12,630 nt of DNA. Source: Bog-532 sp036495425 (GTDB taxonomy: Bacteria; Actinomycetota; Actinomycetes; Streptosporangiales; Streptosporangiaceae). Positions 1 through 6,345 of this stretch are shown here, piece by piece. The position numbers were made by a program, and so were the translations under genes. The notes below the pieces were generated by a model. It saw only the letters and a program-made list of their open reading frames with translations. It ran no database searches and had not been told where the DNA came from. The stretch is taken from the NCBI GenBank assembly GCA_036495425.1, contig DASXMW010000196.1:1-12630 (forward strand), given 5' to 3'. The number at the start of each line of letters is the position of its first letter. The first letter of the stretch is position 1.

Positions 1-190
1 CCCGCCACACGGCCCGCAGCCCTGCCCTCAGCACTGGTCTCATGCCGGCATGGTCACCCGCCCCACCGACAATCCGCCCGAACCCAGGCACGCCAGTGAT
101 TCAAAGCATCTTTTGGGTCGAAAGAAACTCACGCGGCCTGCCTCACACCGTCAGCGGAGCCACCCGCCCCAGCCTCGACCACCCACGCCC

Positions 191-240
191 CCGCGCCACA
201 GCCAGCCCGTCCCGGTCCCACCCCCCTGGGCCCCGGCGCC
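191..240 (+). repeat. Direct repeat, copy A
   Basis: The first 25 bases (191-215) are identical to 588-612. Similarity continues to about 240 with one substitution, a 3-base C insertion in this copy and one further substitution. The shared core reads CGCCACAGCCAGCCCGTCCC. The two copies lie about 397 bp apart in the same orientation and flank the inverted repeat at 336-387. Confidence 0.8.
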
Positions 241-335
241 CCGTCACCCGGGCTTTGTGTGCGGAAACTGCTGCCATCACAGCATGAATTGACCACGTTC
301 TGACGTTCAGCGCTGGTCGCGGCCGGGCCTGGTCT

Positions 336-387
336 TGATCGATGGAGCTTTACTCTCCCTCTCGCCGGAGCAAGGCTCCATCGATCA
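336..387. repeat. 13-bp perfect inverted repeat with nested hairpin
   Basis: Arms TGATCGATGGAGC (336-348) and GCTCCATCGATCA (375-387) are exact reverse complements separated by 26 bases. The right arm can instead pair locally: GGAGC (367-371) with GCTCC (375-379) across a 3-base loop. The two pairings share 375-379 and so exclude each other. No U-tract follows, so it is not a classic terminator. It could be an RNA switch, a regulator site or the end of a small element; no gene follows closely enough to decide. Confidence 0.7.
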
Positions 388-587
388 TGGAATGCCTAGA
401 AGCGATGAGACCGGTGGGGCGTGGGCGGCGCGGGGGGCCCAGGACGGCGGGGTCGCTGGGGCGTGCGGGGCTGGTGAGCTGCGCGAGGGTCCTGCTGACG
501 CCGGGAAGCGGGCCCGCAGGCCGGGCACGCCACACTAATCACTTCTACAACAAGCCTTAGCACCGTGGCCCCCAATGGCTGGTCACC

Positions 588-634
588 CCGCGCCACAGCC
601 AGCCCGTCCCGGGCCCACCCTGGGCCCCGACGCC
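588..634 (+). repeat. Direct repeat, copy B
   Basis: This is the second copy of the repeat at 191-240. It is identical over its first 25 bases, then diverges by a T-to-G change, loss of three C residues and a G-to-A change. It ends about 60 bp upstream of the ArsR-type promoter. It may belong to a dispersed repeat family, which cannot be tested within this window. Confidence 0.8.
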
Positions 635-692
635 CGCCCCGTTTCAAAGTCTCATAGATCACACGCGCAACACCCGCGGCTGCCTCCACCCC

Positions 693-728
693 TTGACTTA
701 TGCAGGTAGTTACCTGCATATTGGAGGC
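693..728 (+). promoter_or_regulatory. Promoter with ArsR-type operator in the spacer
   Basis: A -35 TTGACT (693-698) and a -10 CATATT (717-722) are separated by 18 bp. The spacer is filled by a perfect inverted repeat, TATGCAGGTA (699-708) and TACCTGCATA (711-720) around a central GT, whose right end overlaps the -10. The expected transcription start, about 6-7 nt past the -10, coincides with the GTG at 729, predicting a leaderless mRNA. Because the adjacent gene encodes an ArsR-type DNA-binding protein, autorepression by blocking RNA polymerase is the simple reading. The palindrome is seen directly; its role is inferred. Confidence 0.75.
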
Positions 729-1556
729 GTGGTTGAGACGGGTGATGAGGACGCGGTGTTCCGGGCGCTGGGCGACCCGACGCGACGGGTGCTGCTGGAC
801 CGGTTGCGCGAGCGGAACGGGCAGACGCTGGGCGAACTGTGCGGGCCGCTGGACATGGCCCGGCAGTCGGCGACCCAGCACCTCGGCGTGCTGGAGGCCG
901 CAAGCCTCATCACCACGGTCCGCCGGGGGCGGGAGAAGCTGCACTACCTGAACCCGGTGCCGCTGTGGGAGATCGAGCGGCGCTGGATCGGAAAGTTCGA
1001 GCGCCCGCGGCTGGCCGCGCTGAGCGCCATCAAGGATCAGGCCGAGCACCAGGAGGAGATCATGGCCGGAGAGCGGCCGGGCTACGTGTACGTCACCTAC
1101 ATCGAGAGCTCACCCGAGCGGGTCTGGCAGGCGCTGACCGACGCCGACCTGACCGCCCGGTACTGGGGTCACAGCAACGTGTCCGACTGGCAGCCCGGCT
1201 CGGCCTGGGAGCACGTCCGGGTGGACGGGTCGGGCGTCGCCGACGTGGCCGGCACGATCATCGAGTCCGTGCCACCGGAGCGGCTGGTCCTAACCTTCGA
1301 CGCGCCGGGAGAGCCACCGGCCGGCGGACCCTCACAGGTGACCTTCGATATCGAGCGGTACCACGAGATCGTGCGGCTCACGGTCGTGCACGAGAACCTG
1401 GCCGACCAGGCCGCTCTGGACGCCATCTCGGCGGGCTGGCCCGCGGTGTTCGCCAACCTCAAGTCGCTGCTGGAAACCGGCCACGTGCTGCCGAACCCGC
1501 CCTGGGAGATGCACGCCGACCTGCGGGCCGCCCAGCTGGCCAAGCAGGAGCGTTAG
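729..1556 (+). CDS. ArsR-family regulator fused to SRPBCC (AHSA1) domain
   Basis: This is a 275-residue two-domain protein. Residues about 8-90 form an ArsR-type winged helix: ALGDPTRRVLLDRL is the family's opening helix, and ARQSATQHLGVLEAASLI is the recognition helix region followed by the wing (TTVRRGREKLHYL). Residues about 118-250 match the AHSA1/SRPBCC lipid- or hydrophobe-binding fold (YVYVTYIESSPERVWQALTDADLTARYWG). The paired cysteines of metal-sensing ArsR proteins (ELCxCDL) are absent; only C38 is there, so metal sensing is unlikely and the SRPBCC domain may bind the inducer. The GTG at 729 was chosen because it sits where transcription should start. An in-frame TTG at 693 would lie inside the -35 element. 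The GGAGG at 723-727 is too close to 729 to serve as a ribosome site. Confidence 0.88.
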   Translation: MVETGDEDAVFRALGDPTRRVLLDRLRERNGQTLGELCGPLDMARQSATQHLGVLEAASLITTVRRGREKLHYLNPVPLWEIERRWIGKFERPRLAALSAIKDQAEHQEEIMAGERPGYVYVTYIESSPERVWQALTDADLTARYWGHSNVSDWQPGSAWEHVRVDGSGVADVAGTIIESVPPERLVLTFDAPGEPPAGGPSQVTFDIERYHEIVRLTVVHENLADQAALDAISAGWPAVFANLKSLLETGHVLPNPPWEMHADLRAAQLAKQER

Positions 1557-1898
1557 GCCCGAACAGCGAACCCGGATGCGCGGGCAGTCTGAACCGGACC
1601 GCTCGATCGCTATCGCGGGGCCCCCGTCCCCCTTCCCCTGACGACGAGTGCCCCTGCCAAAGTGACCAGTACCCGCGCATCCGGGAACTTGCTGGCGACA
1701 CTAGAAACCGCGGGGGAGGGGCGTCAACACAGCCTGTGGATAACCCTGTGGAAGACGTGGGGAATCGCCGGCGTGTTGCTGGGGAAATCCGTCTCGCAAG
1801 CCTGTGGATTTCGCCGAACGCAATTGTCGGCGCCCGCTCTCAACTGGCCGAACGCCCTCCACCCCTTGTGGAGAAAAGATTTCTGGCCGGGGCCGGGG
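1557..1898. other. Convergent intergenic region
   Basis: This 342-bp stretch lies between the 3' ends of two converging genes, so it should contain no promoter for either. No convincing gene was found. Its clear content is the group of DnaA-box-like 9-mers at 1735-1875. The palindrome GGGGCCCC near 1617 has no loop and no U-tract, and no convincing terminator hairpin was seen. Confidence 0.6.
1735..1875 (+). promoter_or_regulatory. Cluster of four DnaA-box-like 9-mers
   Basis: Four same-orientation copies of TGTGGANNN occur: TGTGGATAA (1735-1743), TGTGGAAGA (1747-1755), TGTGGATTT (1803-1811) and TGTGGAGAA (1867-1875). The first is the exact reverse complement of the classical DnaA box TTATCCACA; the others keep the TGTGGA core. 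The first two are spaced 12 bp start to start, about one helical turn. Looser GTGGGGAA and CTGGGGAAA matches lie between. dnaA and dnaN are not nearby, so this is more likely a DnaA-binding or titration locus than the main origin. Binding is inferred from sequence only. Confidence 0.5.
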
Positions 1899-3443
1899 TC
1901 AGGACTCCTTGGGCCCCTCGGGATCGCCGGGACCCCCGGCTTCGGGGCCGGCCTCACCCGCCTCACCCGCATCACCCGAATCACCGGGACCACCAGCCTC
2001 ACCCGAGTCCGAGCCCGAGCCCGAGTCTGAATCCGCGGAGTCCTGGGTCAGCGAGTCCACGTCCAGTTCGGAGAAGTCCAGCTCCGGGTGGCCGCGCACG
2101 AAACCCTCGGGGTCGTCCAGGTCCTCGGCGGTCGGCATCAGGTCCGGGTGGCCCCAGACCGCGTCCCGGCCCTCGACCCCGCGGGCCTCGGTCAGGCTCT
2201 GCCAGATGGTGGCCGCCTCGCGCAGCCGGCGGGGGCGCAGTTCCAGGCCGACCAGGGTGGCCATGGTCCGCTCGGCCGGGCCGCCGGTGGCCCGGCGCCG
2301 CCGGATCGCCTCGGCCAGCGCGCTGGCGTGCGGCAGCCGGTCGGTGGCGGCCGCGTCGACCACGGTGGAGACCCAGCCCTCGACCAGGGCCAGCGCGGTC
2401 TCCAGCCGGGCCAGGGCCAGCTTCTGGGCCTCGGTGTTCTCGGGCCGGAACAGCTCACCGCCGGCCAGCGCGTCGCGCAGCGCCTCGGGGTTGCTCATGT
2501 CGATCTGCGGCATGGCCTCTTCCAGCCGGGACAGGTCGACGGTCATGCCCTTGGCGTAGGCCTCGACCGCGCCGAACAGGTGCGCGGTCAGCCAGGGCAC
2601 GTGCGCGAACAGCCGGTGGTGGGCGGCCTCGCGCAGGGCCAGGTACAGCCGGACCTCACTCGCGTCCATACCGAGACCCTCGCCGAACGCGGCCACCCCG
2701 GGCGGCAGCAGGGCCGCGGTGCCCTTGGGCCCGAGCGGCAGCCCGATGTCGAACGACCCGGTGACCTCGCCGGCCAGCTCGGCCACGGCCGCGCCGACCT
2801 GGCCGCCGATCATCGCCCCGCCGACCTGCTTCATCATCGCGCCCAGGCCGCCGAAGCCGCCGAGCCCGCCGCCGAACGCCCCGAACGCCTGCTTGAGCTC
2901 CTCGGGTGCGCCCTCCAGCTGTTCCGGGTCGACCTGCATCATGTTGCTCATGCCGTCCACCACGGTGGCGGCGATGGGCTCGCACAGTTTCGACCACACC
3001 GGGAACGTGGCCTCGACCCATTCCGAGCGGCTCCAGGCCGCGGTGGTCTTGATCCCGGACGGGAAGGTGGTGGCCTCTTCGAGCCACAGGTCGGCCAGGC
3101 GCAGGGCTTCGGTGACCTCGTGCCGCTGGGAGTCCAGCACGCTGGGGTCACCGGCGGCCGCGACCGCGTGCCGCGCCACGTTCTTGGCCAGGTCCCAGTT
3201 GACCGGGCCGCCCTGCCAGGACATGAGATCAGCGAACTGGCGCAGGGCGTCCGCGAACTGCTGGGGATCGCCGAACGGGTTCGCGGCCCCGAACGGGCCA
3301 CCAGGGCCGCCGGGCCCGCCGGGCCCGGGTGGCTGGCTACCGCCGCCGCCCCCACCGGGCGGCTGCTGGCCACCGGATCCTCCGGGGTCCCCCGGCCGCC
3401 GCTCAGGGTCGGCCGGCCCGAAGCCGAACGGACGATCAGCCAT
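1899..3443 (-). CDS. DUF2342 zincin-like protein (putative zinc-dependent metalloprotease)
   Basis: This 514-residue protein has the actinobacterial DUF2342/zincin_2 core at about residues 55-465, the family of M. tuberculosis Rv3195 (historically labelled F420-associated). Characteristic stretches are VNWDLAKNVARHAVAA (81-96), the Gly/Met-rich segment 187-222, and ALREAAHHRLFAHVPWL (269-285). The last holds an E272-x-x-H275 half-motif; R271 stands where a true HExxH would begin with His, so protease activity is uncertain. VEGWVSTVVDAA (354-365) may supply another conserved ligand region. Residues 18-50 are Gly/Pro/Gln-rich and 466-512 are an acidic Ser/Asp/Glu/Gly tail, both probably disordered. 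No signal peptide is seen. The ATG is preceded by AGAGGA (minus strand, 3451-3456) at 7 nt. The gene diverges from the SDR gene across a 66-bp gap. Confidence 0.88.
   Translation of the reverse strand: MADRPFGFGPADPERRPGDPGGSGGQQPPGGGGGGSQPPGPGGPGGPGGPFGAANPFGDPQQFADALRQFADLMSWQGGPVNWDLAKNVARHAVAAAGDPSVLDSQRHEVTEALRLADLWLEEATTFPSGIKTTAAWSRSEWVEATFPVWSKLCEPIAATVVDGMSNMMQVDPEQLEGAPEELKQAFGAFGGGLGGFGGLGAMMKQVGGAMIGGQVGAAVAELAGEVTGSFDIGLPLGPKGTAALLPPGVAAFGEGLGMDASEVRLYLALREAAHHRLFAHVPWLTAHLFGAVEAYAKGMTVDLSRLEEAMPQIDMSNPEALRDALAGGELFRPENTEAQKLALARLETALALVEGWVSTVVDAAATDRLPHASALAEAIRRRRATGGPAERTMATLVGLELRPRRLREAATIWQSLTEARGVEGRDAVWGHPDLMPTAEDLDDPEGFVRGHPELDFSELDVDSLTQDSADSDSGSGSDSGEAGGPGDSGDAGEAGEAGPEAGGPGDPEGPKES
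1951..2004. repeat. 9-bp tandem repeats encoding Gly-acidic tripeptides
   Basis: Six 9-bp units run without interruption: GCCTCACCC twice, GCATCACCC, GAATCACCG, GGACCACCA and GCCTCACCC again. On the minus strand they encode GEA, GGP, GDS, GDA, GEA, GEA in the acidic tail of the DUF2342 protein. Length changes by slippage would stay in frame, so tail length may vary between strains. Confidence 0.8.
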
Positions 3444-3475
3444 TTGTCCGTCCTCTCAGGCAGGATGGAAGAGTC

Positions 3476-3508
3476 ATGACGGTCCACGTTATCTCGGAAG
3501 CAGCCTAA
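3476..3508 (+). CDS. Possible 10-codon leader mini-ORF before the SDR gene
   Basis: An ATG at 3476 opens a frame encoding MTVHVISEAA that ends with TAA at 3506-3508, one base before the TTG start of the SDR gene. GGAAGAG (3467-3473) lies just upstream and could act as a ribosome site, although the spacing is short. The arrangement would allow termination and re-initiation at the TTG. No codon bias or homology can be judged over ten codons, and the frame may be chance. Confidence 0.3.
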   Translation: MTVHVISEAA

Positions 3509-3509
3509 T

Positions 3510-4784
3510 TTGAGAAACGCACCAGGCCAGGTTCGCCCACGGCGCACTAGCGGCACGGCCGCCCAAAGCGCCCATAGCACCGCGCGCCCGGCCCGGGACG
3601 AGCCCGGCACCCCCGCTGACCCGCCCGGCCCCGGCCCCGAGGCCGGGTCCGGAACCGCGGACGGCCCGGCGCCCGGCCCGGCCCGTCGGGACGACGGCCG
3701 CGGCCAGCGCGCCGAGAGCAAGCAGCCGGTGGTCGCGGTGACCGGCGCCGCCCGCGGCGTGGGCCGGGCCCTGATCACCCGGCTGGCCGAGTCCGGCCGG
3801 GTCCGCAAGGTAGTCGCCATCGACGACCACCGGGGCGACGTGCGCGGCGTGACCTGGCGGGTGGCTGACGTGCGCGATCCGGCCCTGGCCGGGCGCCTGG
3901 CCGGGGTCGACGTGGTGGTGCACACCGACCTGGACCTGGCCCCGGATTCCGAGCACCGGGCCCGGCGGGCGTTCAACGTGCGCGGCGCCCAGACCGTGCT
4001 GACCGCGGCCGCGGCCGGCCGGGTGGGCCGGGTCATCCTGGTCACCAGCACGATGGTGTACGGGGCCAAGCCGGACAACCCGGTGCCGCTGACCGAGGGG
4101 ACCGCGCTGGCGGCCGACATCGACAGCAGTGTGGCCGGTGACCTGCTCGAGATCGAGGAGCTGGTCGGCCGCTCGACCCGCGCGCACCCGGGCCTGGACC
4201 TGACCGTGGTCCGGCCCGCGGCCCTGGTCGGCGACGAGATCGACACCATCGTGACCCGGCACTTCGAGGCGCCCCGGCTGCTGACCGTGAAGGGCTGCGA
4301 GCCGCGCTGGCAGTTCTGCCATGTGGACGACCTGGTCTCCGCGCTGGAACTGGCGGTGGCGGGCGACGTGACCGGCGATTTCGCGGTCGGCTGTGACGGC
4401 TGGCTGGACCAGGAGCAGGTCTACGAGCTCAGCGGCCTGCGCGGGATCGAGCTGCCCGCCAGCCTGACCTTCGGCACCGCCCAGCGGCTGCACCGCGTCG
4501 GGGTCACCCCGGCCCCGGCCGCCGACCTGCGCTACGTGGTCTACCCCTGGGTGGTGGACTGCGCCACCCTGCGCCAGGCGGGCTGGCAGCCGGACTACGG
4601 CAACACCGAGGTGCTGGAGACCCTGCTGGCGGGCCGCGACGGCCGGCACGCGGTGGCCGGGCGGCGCATCACCCGCAAGGAGGCCACGATCACCGCCGCG
4701 GGCGCCGCGGCCGGGGCCGGCGCGGTGGTCGGCGCGGCCGCCATCTACCGGGCGGCTCGCCGCCGCCGCAAAGGCGGGGTCTGA
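3510..4784 (+). CDS. Atypical SDR-fold NAD(P)-binding protein with C-terminal hydrophobic tail
   Basis: This 424-residue protein has an extended-SDR Rossmann core from about residue 72. VVAVTGAARGVGRALITRLA (74-93) gives the TGxxxGxG nucleotide-binding loop, VVAIDD (101-106) the second strand, and VTSTMVYG (178-185) the Ser/Thr region of the epimerase/dehydratase class. The usual YxxxK pair about 25 residues later is not evident (the segment reads SSVAGDLLEIEELV), so enzymatic activity is doubtful. Residues 392-413 are an Ala/Gly-rich hydrophobic helix followed by RAARRRRKGG, suggesting a tail anchor. The first 71 residues are Pro/Gly/Ala-rich. The TTG start follows GGAAG (3496-3500) at 9 nt and is supported by GC-rich third positions from about codon 12. 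A GTG at 3729 directly before the first beta strand is the alternative. Substrate is unknown. Confidence 0.78.
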   Translation: MRNAPGQVRPRRTSGTAAQSAHSTARPARDEPGTPADPPGPGPEAGSGTADGPAPGPARRDDGRGQRAESKQPVVAVTGAARGVGRALITRLAESGRVRKVVAIDDHRGDVRGVTWRVADVRDPALAGRLAGVDVVVHTDLDLAPDSEHRARRAFNVRGAQTVLTAAAAGRVGRVILVTSTMVYGAKPDNPVPLTEGTALAADIDSSVAGDLLEIEELVGRSTRAHPGLDLTVVRPAALVGDEIDTIVTRHFEAPRLLTVKGCEPRWQFCHVDDLVSALELAVAGDVTGDFAVGCDGWLDQEQVYELSGLRGIELPASLTFGTAQRLHRVGVTPAPAADLRYVVYPWVVDCATLRQAGWQPDYGNTEVLETLLAGRDGRHAVAGRRITRKEATITAAGAAAGAGAVVGAAAIYRAARRRRKGGV

Positions 4785-4792
4785 CCTACCGG

Positions 4793-4798
4793 TAGAAT
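4793..4798 (+). promoter_or_regulatory. -10 element TAGAAT for moaE (predicted leaderless)
   Basis: TAGAAT matches the actinobacterial TANNNT -10 and ends 7 nt before the GTG at 4806, so transcription would begin at or next to the start codon. No Shine-Dalgarno sequence precedes that GTG. No clear -35 is visible. Read-through from the SDR gene is also possible across the 21-bp gap. Confidence 0.5.
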
Positions 4799-4805
4799 CG
4801 CCCGG

Positions 4806-5228
4806 GTGAGCGCAGTCCGGCTGATCGCCATCCGCGACACCCCGCTGTCGGTGGACGAGGTCCACCAGGCCGTCATGCACGACCAGGCGGGCGGGATCGC
4901 GCTGTTCGCCGGGGCCGTCCGTGATCACGACCACGGCGATCCCGTCACCAGCCTGAGCTACGAGGCGCACCCCTCGGCCGAGGCCGAGCTGCGCCGGGTG
5001 GCCGAGGAGGTCGCGGGCAAGTTCCACGCGCTCGGGGTGGCCGCCGTGCACCGGGTCGGCGATCTGGCCATCGGTGACCTGGCCGTGGTGGTGGCGGTGT
5101 CGTGCGCCCACCGGGGCGACGCCTTCGACGCCTGCCGGATGCTGATCGACGAGCTGAAGGCCACCGTGCCGATCTGGAAGCACCAGCGGCTCGGGGACGG
5201 TTCCAGCGAATGGGTCGGTTGCGCGTAG
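4806..5228 (+). CDS. moaE: Molybdopterin synthase catalytic subunit MoaE
   Basis: MoaE is the large subunit of molybdopterin synthase. With thiocarboxylated MoaD it converts cyclic pyranopterin monophosphate to molybdopterin in the cytoplasm. The 140 residues cover the family's normal length. Conserved blocks are visible: LFAGAVRDHDHGDPVTSLSY (33-52), VHRVGDLAIGDLAVVVAVSCAHR (81-103) and DELKATVPIWKHQ (115-127), whose K118 and K125 correspond to the active-site lysines K119 and K126 of the E. coli enzyme. No moaD or other molybdenum-cofactor gene is in the window, so the partner must be encoded elsewhere. The stop codon lies 10 nt before the PDZ-Lon gene and shares bases with that gene's -10-like hexamer. 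Confidence 0.93.
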   Translation: MSAVRLIAIRDTPLSVDEVHQAVMHDQAGGIALFAGAVRDHDHGDPVTSLSYEAHPSAEAELRRVAEEVAGKFHALGVAAVHRVGDLAIGDLAVVVAVSCAHRGDAFDACRMLIDELKATVPIWKHQRLGDGSSEWVGCA

Positions 5229-5231
5229 TCT
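5226..5231 (+). promoter_or_regulatory. -10 element TAGTCT for the PDZ-Lon gene (predicted leaderless)
   Basis: TAGTCT fits TANNNT and ends exactly 7 nt before the ATG at 5239. Its first three bases are the moaE stop codon, so chance is a real alternative. The same hexamer with the same 7-nt spacing occurs before the methyltransferase gene. The PDZ-Lon ATG has no Shine-Dalgarno sequence. Confidence 0.4.
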
Positions 5232-5238
5232 TCCGGTC

Positions 5239-6270
5239 ATGCCCCGCCGCACGCTGACGCTCTACATCTCGGCCGTCGCGGTGATCGTGGCCATCCTGGT
5301 GGCGGAACGCATCTCGGTGCCCTACGTCATCCTGGGCCCCGGCCCCACGCTGAACACGCTGGGCAAGGACCAGTCCGGGAAGCCGCTGATCACCGTCAGC
5401 GGGCGGACCGTGCACCCGACCAGCGGCCACCTCAACATGGTCTCGATCACCTACGAGGGCGGCCCCGGCCACGGGTTCAACGTGTTTACCGCGCTGCGGG
5501 CCTGGCTGGACCCCCACGAGGCGGTCGTGCCGGAGAGCGAGATCTTCGCGCCCGGGCAGTCCCAGCGGCAGGTGGCCCAGCAGGACCAGGTCCAGATGAC
5601 CGGCTCGCAGCAGTCTGCCACCGCGGCCGCCCTGAGCCAGCTGCACATCAAGTACCAGACCATGCCGGGCGTGGTCAGCGTCAGGCCGGGCCTGCCCGCC
5701 TACGGCAAGCTCAAGGCCGGGGACCTGATCACCGCGATCGACGGCCAGCCGGTCACCAGCACCACCCAGCTGACCGCGCGGATCAAGGCACACGCGACCC
5801 AGCCCATGACCGTCACCATCCAGCGGAGCGGGAAGACCAGCCAGGTGCAGCTGACGGCCAAGGAGATGGACGGGCGCCCCGTGCTCGGGGTCGTGGTCCA
5901 GGACCAGTACAAGTTCCCGTTCACGGTCACGATCCGGATCGGCCAGATCGGCGGGCCCAGCGCGGGCATGATGTTCGCGCTCGGCATCATCGACAAGATC
6001 AGCCCGGAGAACCTTACCGGCGGCAAGTTCATCGCCGGCACCGGGGAGATCTCGGCCAACGGCACGGTCTCGCCCATCGGCGGCATCCAGCAGAAGATGG
6101 TCGGGGCCCGGAACGCGGGCGCCACCGTGTTCCTGGCCCCCGCGGGCAACTGCGCCGACACCAAGGGCGTGGTGCCGGCCGGGCTGCGGGTGGTCAAGGT
6201 CAGCACGCTGTCGGGGGCGATCTCCGCCCTGCAGAACCTGAAGGCCGGCCAGCCCGTCCCGTCCTGCTGA
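5239..6270 (+). CDS. Membrane-anchored PDZ-Lon serine protease (YlbL/DdcP type)
   Basis: This 343-residue protein has the full architecture of the YlbL family. One N-terminal membrane helix (about 7-22, followed by the conserved PYVILGPGPTLNTLG) anchors it with the rest outside the cytoplasm. A PDZ domain covers about 142-215 (GLPAYGKLKAGDLITAIDGQ) and a C-terminal Lon-type protease domain about 225-335. The Lon Ser-Lys dyad is intact: S241 in GGPSAGMMFALGI and K286 in IGGIQQKMVGARNAGA. In Bacillus subtilis the YlbL homologue DdcP cleaves the SOS division inhibitor YneA; whether this protein has a comparable substrate is unknown. M. tuberculosis Rv3194c is the expected orthologue type. It lies 10 nt after moaE and 75 nt before the UPF0182 gene. 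The ATG starts directly before the basic residues of the membrane anchor. Confidence 0.93.
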   Translation: MPRRTLTLYISAVAVIVAILVAERISVPYVILGPGPTLNTLGKDQSGKPLITVSGRTVHPTSGHLNMVSITYEGGPGHGFNVFTALRAWLDPHEAVVPESEIFAPGQSQRQVAQQDQVQMTGSQQSATAAALSQLHIKYQTMPGVVSVRPGLPAYGKLKAGDLITAIDGQPVTSTTQLTARIKAHATQPMTVTIQRSGKTSQVQLTAKEMDGRPVLGVVVQDQYKFPFTVTIRIGQIGGPSAGMMFALGIIDKISPENLTGGKFIAGTGEISANGTVSPIGGIQQKMVGARNAGATVFLAPAGNCADTKGVVPAGLRVVKVSTLSGAISALQNLKAGQPVPSC

Positions 6271-6296
6271 CCGGCCGACCCCCTGGCCGCGTATCC

Positions 6297-6327
6297 CGGC
6301 CGGGCTGATCAGGAACTTTTCCGGCCG
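6297..6327. repeat. Inverted repeat before the UPF0182 gene
   Basis: CGGCCGG (6297-6303) can pair with CCGGCCG (6321-6327) around a 17-base loop that contains TGATCA. The left arm also lies inside the 10-bp palindrome CCCGGCCGGG (6295-6304). No U-tract follows. It could partially terminate read-through from the PDZ-Lon gene or act as a regulator site. In DNA this GC-rich, such short pairings also arise by chance. Confidence 0.3.
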
Positions 6328-6331
6328 CCAG

Positions 6332-6337
6332 TAAGTT
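6332..6337 (+). promoter_or_regulatory. -10 element TAAGTT for the UPF0182 gene (predicted leaderless)
   Basis: TAAGTT fits TANNNT and ends 8 nt before the GTG at 6346, which has no Shine-Dalgarno sequence. No clear -35 is visible. It follows the same pattern as the promoters proposed at 717, 4793, 5226 and 8566. Confidence 0.4.
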
Positions 6338-6345
6338 GGTCCGGC

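Larger units (their letters stand above)
1..690. other. Gene-free left region with repeats
   Basis: No open frame here looks like a protein: the short frames are proline/arginine/serine-rich, lack recognisable motifs and overlap one another in several frames. What the stretch does hold is a direct repeat pair (191-240 and 588-634), a 13-bp inverted repeat (336-348 with 375-387), and two short AT-richer patches (about 100-132 and 530-558) that stand out from the surrounding GC-rich DNA. No tRNA or rRNA was recognised. It may be intergenic DNA with degraded mobile or repetitive material; nothing proves this. Confidence 0.6.

Noticed and set aside
42..560. Several short open frames on both strands in the left region
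   Set aside because: They overlap each other in different frames, have no motif, no convincing ribosome site and no coding-like third-position bias.
396..1049. 217-codon minus-strand frame overlapping the ArsR promoter and gene
   Set aside because: It is antisense to the winged-helix coding sequence and has no recognisable domain.
1612..1632. GGGGCCCC palindrome as terminator of the ArsR-SRPBCC gene
   Set aside because: It has no loop and no following U-tract, and short G/C palindromes are common in this DNA.
1735..1875. Chromosomal replication origin
   Set aside because: dnaA, dnaN, gyrB and recF are absent, there are only four boxes in a single orientation, and no strongly AT-rich unwinding region is seen. 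A DnaA-binding locus is the more modest call.
839..2764. 641-codon plus-strand frame crossing the ArsR-SRPBCC gene and running into the DUF2342 gene
   Set aside because: It overlaps two well-supported genes in other frames, one on the opposite strand, and is low-complexity Arg/Pro/Gly sequence.
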